Below the pieces are notes generated by a model, which ran no database searches, was not told the origin of the DNA, and worked only from the letters and a program-made list of their open reading frames with translations. From Pseudomonas cyclaminis (GTDB lineage: Bacteria > Pseudomonadota > Gammaproteobacteria > Pseudomonadales > Pseudomonadaceae): a stretch of 55,532 nt of DNA. The position numbers and the translations under genes are program-made. Shown in pieces: positions 1-8,056 of this stretch. Where the stretch lies: positions 1 to 55,532 of the forward strand of contig NZ_JADDUM010000069.1 of the NCBI RefSeq assembly GCF_015163715.1, read 5' to 3'. Each line of letters begins with the position of its first letter. The stretch's first letter is position 1.

Positions 1-19
1 TTTTGGGCTCTTCCAAAAA

Positions 20-69
20 GTGAGCCGCTGTAAAAGCGGAACCCTAGGTGGCCGTTACCTAAACAACGG
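20..69. repeat. double-hairpin element at window edge
   Basis: Two short stem-loops lie back to back: CCGCT (25-29) pairs with AGCGG (35-39), and CCGTT (52-56) pairs with AACGG (65-69). They lead directly into a REP-like sequence. No ORF start with a good ribosome-binding site was seen, so I read this as part of a dispersed intergenic repeat, not a gene. I recall similar sequence as common between P. fluorescens genes, but cannot verify copy number here. Confidence 0.4.
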
Positions 70-90
70 ATATGTACTCAGACCCATCGC

Positions 91-130
91 CATCGGGGGC
101 AAGTCGAATCGTCGCACCGCCCCTCCCACA
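91..130. repeat. REP-like palindromic repeat, interrupted variant
   Basis: The ends match a Pseudomonas REP: ATCGGGGGCAAG on the left and CCCCTCCCACA on the right, the same CCCTCCCACA end as the perfect REP near 48.4 kb. The middle is replaced by a short insert (about 104-118) containing TCGAATCGTCGCACCG. It lies downstream of the leftward acetyltransferase gene. A second CCTCCCACATTGG remnant is at about 217-229. Confidence 0.45.
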
Positions 131-231
131 CTCAAACCGCGTGAAGCAGACTTATTGAGCCGCAGATTTCGCCCAGCTTGCTGCGCGACAGCGCTACGTC
201 GAAGAGGTCGTGGGGCCTCCCACATTGGATC

Positions 232-738
232 TCAGTCGGTCTTCAGTTCACGCCACATGTGGATCTTGTCGAAATACTCGACGCCCACCCGCACCGCCAG
301 CGGCTCAAGGCCGTACTGGATGAACCCGCAGCGTTGGTACAACGCAAACGCGGCATCATTGCCGGCGGTGACGGTCAGTTGGATCACTTTGAGGCGCGGG
401 TGCTGGCGCGCTTCATCGAGTGCCGCTTCTACCAGGCGTCGGCCCAAGCCCTTGCGCTGATAAGCCTCGGTCACGTACATGCCAAACAAGGTCACTTTGT
501 GTCGCGCCTTTTCCCGAGGTTCGAACGCCAGGCCGACAATCCCCGCCAGCTCATCTCCTTCGAAACCTCCCAGCAGCCGATCCAACGGGTTGTCGAGGCG
601 CTTCTCCCACCAGCTCAGCGGCATCAGCGCACGCTCGGCCACGCTGGAGGTAAAGGCCTGTGGATAAACGCCATAGGCCTGCAGCATCAAGGCCCGGTAC
701 ACCTGGGCATCAGCCGCCCCGAGTGCACGAATGTTCAT
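232..738 (-). CDS. GNAT family N-acetyltransferase
   Basis: A 168-residue protein covering one complete GNAT fold. Motif A, which binds the acetyl-CoA pyrophosphate, is QRKGLG at residues 94-99, preceded by the strand MYVTEAY. Motif B is NDAAFALYQRCGF (127-139), the usual GNAT ending in Y-x-x-x-GF. It should move an acetyl group from acetyl-CoA to an amine. The substrate cannot be told from sequence; it could be a small molecule or a protein N-terminus. Its ATG overlaps the stop of the upstream LysE-type exporter by 4 bp, so the two are probably translationally coupled, which suggests modification and export of a related amino compound, but that is inference. Confidence 0.88.
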   Translation of the reverse strand: MNIRALGAADAQVYRALMLQAYGVYPQAFTSSVAERALMPLSWWEKRLDNPLDRLLGGFEGDELAGIVGLAFEPREKARHKVTLFGMYVTEAYQRKGLGRRLVEAALDEARQHPRLKVIQLTVTAGNDAAFALYQRCGFIQYGLEPLAVRVGVEYFDKIHMWRELKTD

Positions 739-1373
739 GCGCTGCGCCGCTGCTCAACCATCAGCCGGACGGCCAGGGCGGCGAGGACAAAGCCCATGAA
801 ATAGCGCTGCACCGACAGCCATGTGGGGTTGTGCATAAACCACGCGGCGATGGAGGCGGCAAACAGCGAGATCAGCATGTTCACCAGGAAACTCACGCTG
901 ATCTGGGTGAAGCCCAGCATCAGGCTCTGGGTAAACACCGAACCGTGTTCCGGGGTGATGAACTGCGGGAACACCGAGAGATAGAACACCGCGATCTTTG
1001 GGTTCAGCGCGCTGGTGAGAAAGCCCATGGTCACCAGTCTGCGCGTGGAGTCCGGCGGCAATTGCTGGGCCTCGAACGGCGAGCGTGCGCCCGGCTTGAC
1101 CGCTTGCCAGGCCAGCCACAGCAGGTAGAGCGCGCCAGCCCATTTCAGCACTTCATAGGCCATCGGCACCGCGAGGAACACCGCCGTCAAACCGACCGCC
1201 GCCGCGAACAGGTGCACAAAGAACCCCGCCACCACACCGAGCAACGACACCATGCCCGCCTTGCGGCCCTGGCAGATCGAACGGGAGATCAGGTAGATCA
1301 TGTTCGGCCCGGGGCTGAGCACCATCAGCAGGCACGCGGCGGCGAAAATCAGCAAGTCGTTGAGTGGGATCAC
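735..1373 (-). CDS. LysE/RhtB family amino acid exporter
   Basis: A 212-residue inner-membrane protein with about six hydrophobic segments and the family signature LSPGPNMIYLISRSI near residues 19-33, followed by G-x-x-x-G-x-x-x-G helix packing. LysE/RhtB proteins export amino acids or their derivatives. The start is GTG at 1373, supported by AAGGA about nine bases upstream; no better ATG lies nearby. It sits between a Nudix gene 23 bp upstream and the GNAT gene it overlaps by 4 bp, so the three form a likely leftward operon. The substrate is unknown. Confidence 0.88.
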   Translation of the reverse strand: MIPLNDLLIFAAACLLMVLSPGPNMIYLISRSICQGRKAGMVSLLGVVAGFFVHLFAAAVGLTAVFLAVPMAYEVLKWAGALYLLWLAWQAVKPGARSPFEAQQLPPDSTRRLVTMGFLTSALNPKIAVFYLSVFPQFITPEHGSVFTQSLMLGFTQISVSFLVNMLISLFAASIAAWFMHNPTWLSVQRYFMGFVLAALAVRLMVEQRRSA

Positions 1374-1396
1374 GGGTCAGTCCTTGAGCCTGTGCA

Positions 1397-1810
1397 TCAG
1401 GCAATAGTGGTCAGCGATGAGCGATAGAACGGCAGGATCAGGTCACGGGTCAACGGCGCCAGGACCAGGCCGCCATCACCGGCAGGGTCGATCCAGCGGA
1501 CTTCTTCGATTTCGGCGGCAGGGGCGACGGGCACGTCAATCTGCACTTGGAACAACTCGGCTTGCACGGTGAACCCAGGCTCGTTGGCCGCAGGGGCGGA
1601 GAAGTTGCCAAGATAGACGGCCGCGTCGGGATCAATACGCAGGTTCAGCTCCTCAAACAGTTCCCGGGCCAGGGCCTCGGCAGGTTGCTCGCCGGCATCG
1701 ATCTTGCCACCGGGCTGCATGAAGGCCTGGGTGCCGCGCTTGCGTACCAGTAGGGTCTGGCCGTCACTGCCGATAAGCAGAGCGGCGGCGATGCGGATGG
1801 TGGTGGACAT
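1397..1810 (-). CDS. Nudix hydrolase
   Basis: A 137-residue single-domain Nudix protein. The Nudix box runs from G35 to L57: G35, E41, then R49-E50-L51-F52-E53-E54, with N56 where the consensus has Gly. The catalytic Glu residues are all present, so Mg-dependent hydrolysis of a nucleoside diphosphate linked to another group is likely. The substrate is not predictable. The start ATG at 1810 is followed by a typical MSTTIRIAAALL beta strand. It lies 48 bp downstream of the response-regulator gene and 23 bp upstream of the exporter, all on the same strand. Confidence 0.88.
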   Translation of the reverse strand: MSTTIRIAAALLIGSDGQTLLVRKRGTQAFMQPGGKIDAGEQPAEALARELFEELNLRIDPDAAVYLGNFSAPAANEPGFTVQAELFQVQIDVPVAPAAEIEEVRWIDPAGDGGLVLAPLTRDLILPFYRSSLTTIA

Positions 1811-1858
1811 GACGGGAAAGCCTTGAAGTCAAAAGAATGATGGGGAATGGAACACGGC

Positions 1859-3159
1859 TCACGCCTCCTCCGGTTCCTTGATAAATACGCTGTACTTGGC
1901 CCCTTCCATCGCCTCGAACGCAATCAGCTTGTCCACCAGCGGCAGGTTCAGCACCTTGCCGGCGTTGAGCAGCAGCATGCCGTTATCGGCATTGAGATTG
2001 CGCGCCAGGATCATGCCGGCGGCCAGCTCACGAGTGCTCAAGACCTTGACGGTCGGATCGCCCAAGGTCACGTCGCTGAGAAACGCCGCGCAGGCCTGGA
2101 CGAAGTCCTCGATCAGCTCCGGGTCATAGAGGCGCCCGGCATATTTGCGGATATATAACAGTGCTTCATCACTGTTCAGGTGCCGTTCGAGGATCAGGCC
2201 TTTCTGCAACTCGATGAAGTCCACCGCCAGTTTCAGGAGGCGAGCGCCGAACGGAATCGCCTCGCCCTTGAGGTGGTCGGGAAAACCGCTGCCATCCCAG
2301 CGCTCCTGATGATGACGAATCAGCCGCGCCGCATCCTTCATCGGTTCGAGCGTCATCAACAGCGATTCGCTCTGGGCGGGGTAGCCACGGTAACGCTCGC
2401 GATCGGTGCTGTGCAGCTTGTCGGCCGGCTCAACCAGCATGCTGTCGCTCCAGCTCAGCTTGCCGATGTTGTACAGCGCCGCCGCCATGGCCAAGTCGCG
2501 GGTGCTGGCTTCGTCCATGGACTGGGCGGCGCAGTAGACCCGGATCAGATCGATCAACGGGCGGTTGGTCTGTTTGTCCTTGGGTAAACGCAGGTTGGCA
2601 AGCAGCGAAAACACTTCAGTGCCCGTCACGTAGCTGCGCTTGAGTTCGTCGTAGGCCAGGTCGAGCATGTCGGCGGTCTGTTGCAGCTCACTGGTGCGCG
2701 CCACCACGCGTTTTTCCAGGGTGGAGTTCAATAGCTTGAGCTGCTCGTTCTGCTGATGCGTCAGGCGCTCCAGGCGCTGATGCTCCAGGGCCTGTTGCAG
2801 GATCAGCTTGAGTTCCTCGTCATTCCAGGGCTTGCCAATATAGCGGTGGATCTGCCCTTGGTTGATCGCCTTGATGATCGTCGGCAGGTCGGCGTAACCG
2901 GTGAGCAGGATGCGGCTGGTGGCGGGGTACAGGCGATGGACCTCGGCGAGCAATTGCGCGCCGTCCATGCCGGGCATGCGTGCATCGCTCATCACCAGGT
3001 CGATGGCTTGGGCGGCCATGATCTCCAGAGCCTCGGCACCGCTGCCGGCGAGCACCACATCGAACGGCTGGCCGCGCAACAGGCGGCGCAGGCTGTTGAG
3101 GATGACTCTTCATCGTCGACAAGCAAGATTGTGGGTTTCGTAGCCAGTTGTTCATCCAT
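1859..3159 (-). pseudogene. response regulator with degenerate HD-GYP domain, frameshifted near its N terminus
   Basis: Read through one missing base near 3103-3106, this encodes about 433 residues: an N-terminal REC domain with the acidic pair in LLVDDEE (15-16), phospho-acceptor D59 (MSDARMPG) and a Lys in GKPW, a coiled-coil linker, then an HD-GYP-like domain. The frame breaks just after VDDEE; the other frame resumes ILNSLRRLLRG, which is exactly the expected REC helix, so a single base seems lost. The HD pair of HD-GYP enzymes is Tyr-Asn here (ALYNIGKL, about residues 230-231) and GYP is GFP, although HHQERWDGSG is kept. Metal binding and c-di-GMP hydrolysis are therefore doubtful; an adaptor or effector role is likelier. 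The start is ATG at 3159 (MDEQLATKP). It is divergent from the GGDEF-EAL regulator at 3380. Confidence 0.8.
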
Positions 3160-3379
3160 GCGTGCTGCGCCTTCCAATTGAACTGAGTTGAGCTAAATTG
3201 AACCCTTGTGCCAAGCCGTCTTCCCTCGCTTAACGCGCGGGGTTGATTTGACGCCAACTGGCCGCCGATTTCAAGGGAGCTCGACTATGCTGTCACAAGA
3301 GGTCAGTGCCCCGCTCTGCCGTGCAACCAGGGAAGGAATCGTTATGCCGTCGAACTTTTTTTCAGGTGAGGAGCGCGCC

Positions 3380-5257
3380 ATGAACCCAAGCTCAGGACGG
3401 GCCAATCGTCGCATCCTGATCGTCGATGATACGGCCTCGATCCATGAAGACTTTCGCAAGATTCTCTGCCCGGCCGTACACGACGAAAAGTCCCTGGACA
3501 GCCTCGAAGAAACCCTGTTCGGCGCCACAGCCGCCCCGCCGCGCCAGTTATTTGTGCTCGACTCTGCCTACCAGGGGCAGGACGCCCTGGAGCTGGTGAA
3601 CCAGGCCCTGGCCGCCAACGCGCCTTACGCCATGGCGTTCATTGACATGCGCATGCCGCCCGGCTGGGATGGCCTGCACACCATCGAACAGCTGTGGAAC
3701 GTCGATCCCAACTTGCAGATTGCCCTGTGTACGGCCTACTCCGACTATTCTTTCGAAGCCATCGAGGCACGGCTGAAATACAACGACCAGTTGCTGATCC
3801 TGAAAAAACCCTTCGACCACTTGGAGATCCGCCAGATGGCCAGCGCGCTGACCTGGAAATGGCAGCTCGCCCAGGACGTCGCGCTCAAGATGCTTGGCTT
3901 GGAGCGCACCATCGAAGAACGGGTGCAGGAATTGCTCAAGGTCTCGCACCTGCTTCAGTACGACGCACTCACGCAGTTGCCCAACAGCACGCTGCTGGGC
4001 GACCGCCTGACCCAGGCCATCGCTCTGGGCCGTCGGCATGACACGCAATTGGCGGTGATGTTTATCGGACTGGACCGATTCAAACGTATCAACAACGCCC
4101 TGGGCTATCCGGTAGGCGACGAAGTGCTCCAGCAGGTCAGCCAAAGCCTGGTGGCGGCAGTGCGCGAGTCCGACTCGGTGTTTCGCTATGGCACCGACGA
4201 GTTTGTGATCCTGCTCAACGATGTCCAGCATCCTCAGCAAACCCAGCACATTGCCCAGAAACTACTTAAAACTATCAGCGCCACCCGCCATGTGGCGGGG
4301 CATGACCTGAGCGTCACCGCCTGCCTGGGCATCAGTATTTATCCGAATGACAGCGGCAATGCCGTAGAGCTGATCAAGCACGCCGAAACCGCCATGCACA
4401 CCAGCAAGGAACGCGACCCGGATAATTTCAGTTTCTATACCGAAGACATGAACCTGCGCGCCCAGCACCAGCAAAACCTGGAAAGCGCGATCCGACACGC
4501 GCTGGAACGCGATGAGTTTGTGTTGCATTACCAGCCAAAACTGGACCTGGCTTCCGGGAAAATTGTCGGTGCGGAGGCGTTGATACGCTGGTTTCAGCCG
4601 CGCTCGGGGTGGGTCAGCCCGGTTGATTTCATTGCAGTGGCTGAAGACAGCGGCTTGATCATTCCGCTGACCCAATGGGTACTGCGCCAGGCGTGCGAGC
4701 AAACGCAGATTTGGCGGATGATGGGCCTCCCCCCCTTGCGCGTTTCCGTGAATATCTCGGCCATCGACTTTCGCCAGCGCGATTTCGTTGACAACCTGGC
4801 GGCGGTTCTCAAGGAAACAGGCCTGCCATCGGCGCAACTGGAGCTGGAAATCACCGAGAGCGTCCTGATGCAGAACGTCGACGAAACCGTGGATATCCTG
4901 CAGCGAATCAAGGCCATGGGCGTGCGCCTGGCACTGGATGATTTCGGCACGGGTTATTCCAGCCTGAGCTACCTGCGCCGCTTTCCCATTGATGTGCTGA
5001 AAATCGACCAATCCTTTGTCAGCGGTTTGAACGCCAACAGCCATGACGCGCAGTTGATCACTGCGATCATCGGCATGGGCAAGAGCCTGGAACTCAATAT
5101 CATCGCCGAAGGGGTGGAAACCGCCGAACAACTGGACTTCCTGAAAACGCTGGAGTGCGAGGAAGGCCAGGGTTTTCTGTTCAGCAAAGCCGTGCCGGCG
5201 AAAGATTTCGCCCAGTTGCTGCAGGTCGGCTGTGCGATGCCGATAACCCGACAATAG
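3380..5257 (+). CDS. REC-GGDEF-EAL response regulator (probable c-di-GMP phosphodiesterase)
   Basis: A 625-residue cytoplasmic protein. REC domain at about 10-150 with the acidic pair in ILIVDDT, D89 in IDMRMPPGWDG and the Lys in LKKPFD; GGDEF-like domain at about 190-365; EAL domain at about 375-620. The GGDEF motif is GTDEF (271-275), so cyclase activity is doubtful. The EAL domain looks complete: EAL at 399-401, E-I-T-E-S, DDFGTGYSS and LKIDQSF. Phosphorylation probably controls c-di-GMP breakdown. I chose ATG 3380 because GAGGAG lies about eight bases before it and because the sister regulator at 8053 starts the same way (MNxxxxRRIL); ATG 3344 is an alternative. It is followed 25 bp later by the peroxidase gene, suggesting one operon. 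Confidence 0.88.
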   Translation: MNPSSGRANRRILIVDDTASIHEDFRKILCPAVHDEKSLDSLEETLFGATAAPPRQLFVLDSAYQGQDALELVNQALAANAPYAMAFIDMRMPPGWDGLHTIEQLWNVDPNLQIALCTAYSDYSFEAIEARLKYNDQLLILKKPFDHLEIRQMASALTWKWQLAQDVALKMLGLERTIEERVQELLKVSHLLQYDALTQLPNSTLLGDRLTQAIALGRRHDTQLAVMFIGLDRFKRINNALGYPVGDEVLQQVSQSLVAAVRESDSVFRYGTDEFVILLNDVQHPQQTQHIAQKLLKTISATRHVAGHDLSVTACLGISIYPNDSGNAVELIKHAETAMHTSKERDPDNFSFYTEDMNLRAQHQQNLESAIRHALERDEFVLHYQPKLDLASGKIVGAEALIRWFQPRSGWVSPVDFIAVAEDSGLIIPLTQWVLRQACEQTQIWRMMGLPPLRVSVNISAIDFRQRDFVDNLAAVLKETGLPSAQLELEITESVLMQNVDETVDILQRIKAMGVRLALDDFGTGYSSLSYLRRFPIDVLKIDQSFVSGLNANSHDAQLITAIIGMGKSLELNIIAEGVETAEQLDFLKTLECEEGQGFLFSKAVPAKDFAQLLQVGCAMPITRQ

Positions 5258-5282
5258 TCCAACGCTTGCAAGGAGTGCTCGC

Positions 5283-6245
5283 TTGAATGAAGTCTCAACC
5301 TATGGTTTGGGCCTGGCCGTCATGGTGGGGCTCAGCATGCCTCTGCCGGCCGCCCCCCTGGACGAAGCGCTCAAGCCTTTGCCGCCAGTGCCTGCGCTGG
5401 ACGCGGCCAAAGTCGAACTGGGCCGCCAGTTGTTCAATGAGCCACGCCTGTCGGTGAATAACACACTCTCCTGCGCCAGTTGCCATCACTTGGAAACCGG
5501 GGGGGCTGACAACAGGCCTTTCTCCGTGGGCTTCGACGGCAAACCGGTAGAGATCAACACCCCCTCGGTATTCAACGCCGGCCTGAACTTCAAGCAGTTC
5601 TGGAATGGCCGCGTGGACACGCTGGAGGCGCAGGTCGAGCAAGTGGTCATCAGCCCGGTGGAAATGGGCAGCGACTGGAAAACCGTGGTGCAGAACCTGG
5701 CCGCCCTGCCCGTCTACCAGAACGCCTTCAAACAGACCTACCCCGACGGCGTCACCGCCGCCAACGTGCAAAACGCCCTGGCCACCTATGAACGCACGCT
5801 GCTCACCGCCAACTCGCGCTTCGACCAATACCTGCTGGGCAATACCGAGATCCTTACGATCCAGGAAAAATACGGCTACCAGCGTTTCAAGGATTACGGC
5901 TGCATCGCCTGCCACCAGGGCGTGAATATCGGCGGCAATATGTTCCAGAAATTCGGGGTGATGGGTGACTACTTCAAGGCGCGTGGCAACCCGGTCGAAT
6001 CAGACCTGGGGCGCTACCTGCTGACCAAGGACGAAGAAGACCGCCATGTGTTCAAGGTGCCCAGCCTGCGCAATGTGGCCGTCACCGCGCCGTACTTTCA
6101 CGACGCCTCGGCCAAGACCCTGGCCGAGGCGGTGGATGTGATGTTCAAGTACCAGTTGGGGCGCAACCCGTCCCAGGACGACAAAGACCTGATCATCCAG
6201 TTTCTCAAGACCTTGACCGGCGAATGGGCGGGCAAGCCTCTATGA
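5283..6245 (+). CDS. diheme cytochrome c peroxidase (CcpA/MauG-type)
   Basis: A 320-residue periplasmic protein of the bacterial diheme peroxidase family. Two heme-binding motifs are visible: C64-A-S-C67-H68 and C207-I-A-C210-H211. The spacing and the motif F-x-V-P-S-L-R-N-V near the C terminus are typical. Such enzymes reduce hydrogen peroxide with electrons from small c-type cytochromes or cupredoxins. The start is TTG 5283, supported by AAGGAG about nine bases before it; it gives an N terminus that looks like a signal peptide (to about residue 24). It is embedded in a signalling operon: a REC-GGDEF-EAL regulator before it, and a histidine kinase whose ATG overlaps its stop by 4 bp. This suggests that peroxide reduction and the kinase work together. 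Confidence 0.88.
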   Translation: MNEVSTYGLGLAVMVGLSMPLPAAPLDEALKPLPPVPALDAAKVELGRQLFNEPRLSVNNTLSCASCHHLETGGADNRPFSVGFDGKPVEINTPSVFNAGLNFKQFWNGRVDTLEAQVEQVVISPVEMGSDWKTVVQNLAALPVYQNAFKQTYPDGVTAANVQNALATYERTLLTANSRFDQYLLGNTEILTIQEKYGYQRFKDYGCIACHQGVNIGGNMFQKFGVMGDYFKARGNPVESDLGRYLLTKDEEDRHVFKVPSLRNVAVTAPYFHDASAKTLAEAVDVMFKYQLGRNPSQDDKDLIIQFLKTLTGEWAGKPL

Positions 6246-8056
6246 CCCTTACCCGCCGCCGCACCAGCCAACTCTTGCTCGGCCTGATCGCCCTGCTGCT
6301 GGCCTCGACACTGGTGTTTCTGTACCTCAAGTCCTCCCGCGACCAAACGGCCACCTATACCCAATCCAGGGACTTGATCCGCCAGCTCAAGCAGCTCAAT
6401 GCCCAATGGGACAGCGAAGTGCTAAAGGCGCGGATCGCGCTCACCCACAACTACGATCCGCTGGTCACACCGCTCGCGGACATGACCCGACTGTGGGCCA
6501 CACTGGACAGCAGTGAGACTTACCACAGCCCCGAAGACCTGCACCGCTGGCAGGCCAGCACAGAAGCCTATCAGGCAGCCATCCAGGAAAAAGCCCGGTT
6601 GGTCGACCAGTTCAAATCCCACAATGCCGTGCTGCGCAACTCACTGGCGTTTTTGCCGACCGCCGAAGATGACATCCAGGCGCAGTTCAATCGCATTGAC
6701 GACGCAGGCCGCCTGCAACTGCAAGATGTCGCCACCGACACCTACGATCTTCTGCTCAGCAGCCTTGAATTCGCCCAGGTCACCAGCGACGAGCGCGCCG
6801 CCGACATCCTGGTGGGCCTGGGCAAGCTGGCGATCAACAAAGATCGCCTGCCGATTGAGTTCCAGGCCCCGGTAGAGATCCTCAGCAACCACATCTCACT
6901 GATCCTGCGCGAACAGCCGGTGGTCAACAGCCTGCTCGAACGCATTGCTGCAGTCCCCGTGTCCGACCGCCTGGACGAGCTGACCAACCATCTCAATCAG
7001 GACCAGCAAGCCGCTGACCGAATCGACCATCAATACCACCTCTACCTGCTGATCTTCTCGACGTTGTTGGTGGTATTGCTGCTCTATCTGACGGTGCGCC
7101 TGCTGCGCAGCTTCGCCGAGATCAGCCGGGTCAACCGCGCCTTGCAGGCAGCCAATGAAACGCTGGAGCAACGGGTGGAACGGCGCACCCAGCAGCTCAA
7201 GGATGCCCAAAGCGAGCTGCTGGACAGCGCCCGCCAGGCCGGCATGGCGGAGATCGCCACCAACGTGCTGCACAACGTCGGCAATGTGCTCAACAGCGTG
7301 AATATCTCCGCCGACCTGGTCACCCGCAAACTGCGCAGCAGCAAGGCATTGGGACTGGGCAAGGCCATGCAGTTGATCAACGAGCACCCGGATGACCTGG
7401 GTACCTTCCTGACACAGGATGAAAAGGGCAAGCTGCTGCCGGGCTACCTCAACCAACTGGTGGAGGCCATTGCCATCGAACAGCAAGGCATGACCGATGA
7501 ACTGGCGCAACTGAGCAAAAGCGTTGACCACATCAAGGACATCGTCTCTACCCAACAATCCTATGCCGGTGTGTCCACCTTGCTGGAGCCGGTGCACATC
7601 AGCATCCTGATGGAAGACGCCCTGCGCATGAACGCCGGCGCGCTGAGCCGCCACCACGTCACAGTGGTCAAGGAATATGAGCAGGTGCCGGAAATCATGG
7701 CCGACAAACATCGGTTGCTGCTGATCATGGTCAACCTGATCAGCAACGCCAAGTACGCCATGTCCAACCTCACCGACCGGCCACGGCAGATGACCCTGGC
7801 GGTGCAACAATTGGACGACGCCACCTTGCAGATCAGCGTGAAGGACGAAGGCGAAGGCATCCCCGCCGAGAACATGACCCGGATCTTCACCCACGGTTTC
7901 ACCACCCGCAAGGAAGGCCACGGCTTCGGCCTGCACAGCTGCGCCCTGGCCGCTGTGGAAATGCACGGCCAGCTCAGCGCCCGCAGCGACGGGCCGGGGC
8001 TGGGCGCAGTGTTCACCCTGACGATTCCTCTCACCCTTGCCGGAAGTCCTCCATGA
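6242..8056 (+). CDS. membrane sensor histidine kinase with large helical periplasmic domain
   Basis: A 604-residue kinase. TM1 spans about residues 9-30; an all-alpha periplasmic region of about 235 residues follows (it resembles the DAHL type of sensor, which I infer from its helical composition and place); TM2 lies at about 266-288, then a coiled coil and a kinase core. The phosphoacceptor is probably H344 in VLHNVGNVLNSVN, a non-classical HisKA box. ATP-binding motifs are clear: N box NLISNAKYA, G1 DEGEGI, and a G2 region GHGFGLH. The start ATG 6242 overlaps the peroxidase stop (ATGA), and its own end overlaps the next regulator by 4 bp. Its likely input is periplasmic, next to the peroxidase; the ligand is unknown. 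Confidence 0.87.
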   Translation: MTLTRRRTSQLLLGLIALLLASTLVFLYLKSSRDQTATYTQSRDLIRQLKQLNAQWDSEVLKARIALTHNYDPLVTPLADMTRLWATLDSSETYHSPEDLHRWQASTEAYQAAIQEKARLVDQFKSHNAVLRNSLAFLPTAEDDIQAQFNRIDDAGRLQLQDVATDTYDLLLSSLEFAQVTSDERAADILVGLGKLAINKDRLPIEFQAPVEILSNHISLILREQPVVNSLLERIAAVPVSDRLDELTNHLNQDQQAADRIDHQYHLYLLIFSTLLVVLLLYLTVRLLRSFAEISRVNRALQAANETLEQRVERRTQQLKDAQSELLDSARQAGMAEIATNVLHNVGNVLNSVNISADLVTRKLRSSKALGLGKAMQLINEHPDDLGTFLTQDEKGKLLPGYLNQLVEAIAIEQQGMTDELAQLSKSVDHIKDIVSTQQSYAGVSTLLEPVHISILMEDALRMNAGALSRHHVTVVKEYEQVPEIMADKHRLLLIMVNLISNAKYAMSNLTDRPRQMTLAVQQLDDATLQISVKDEGEGIPAENMTRIFTHGFTTRKEGHGFGLHSCALAAVEMHGQLSARSDGPGLGAVFTLTIPLTLAGSPP

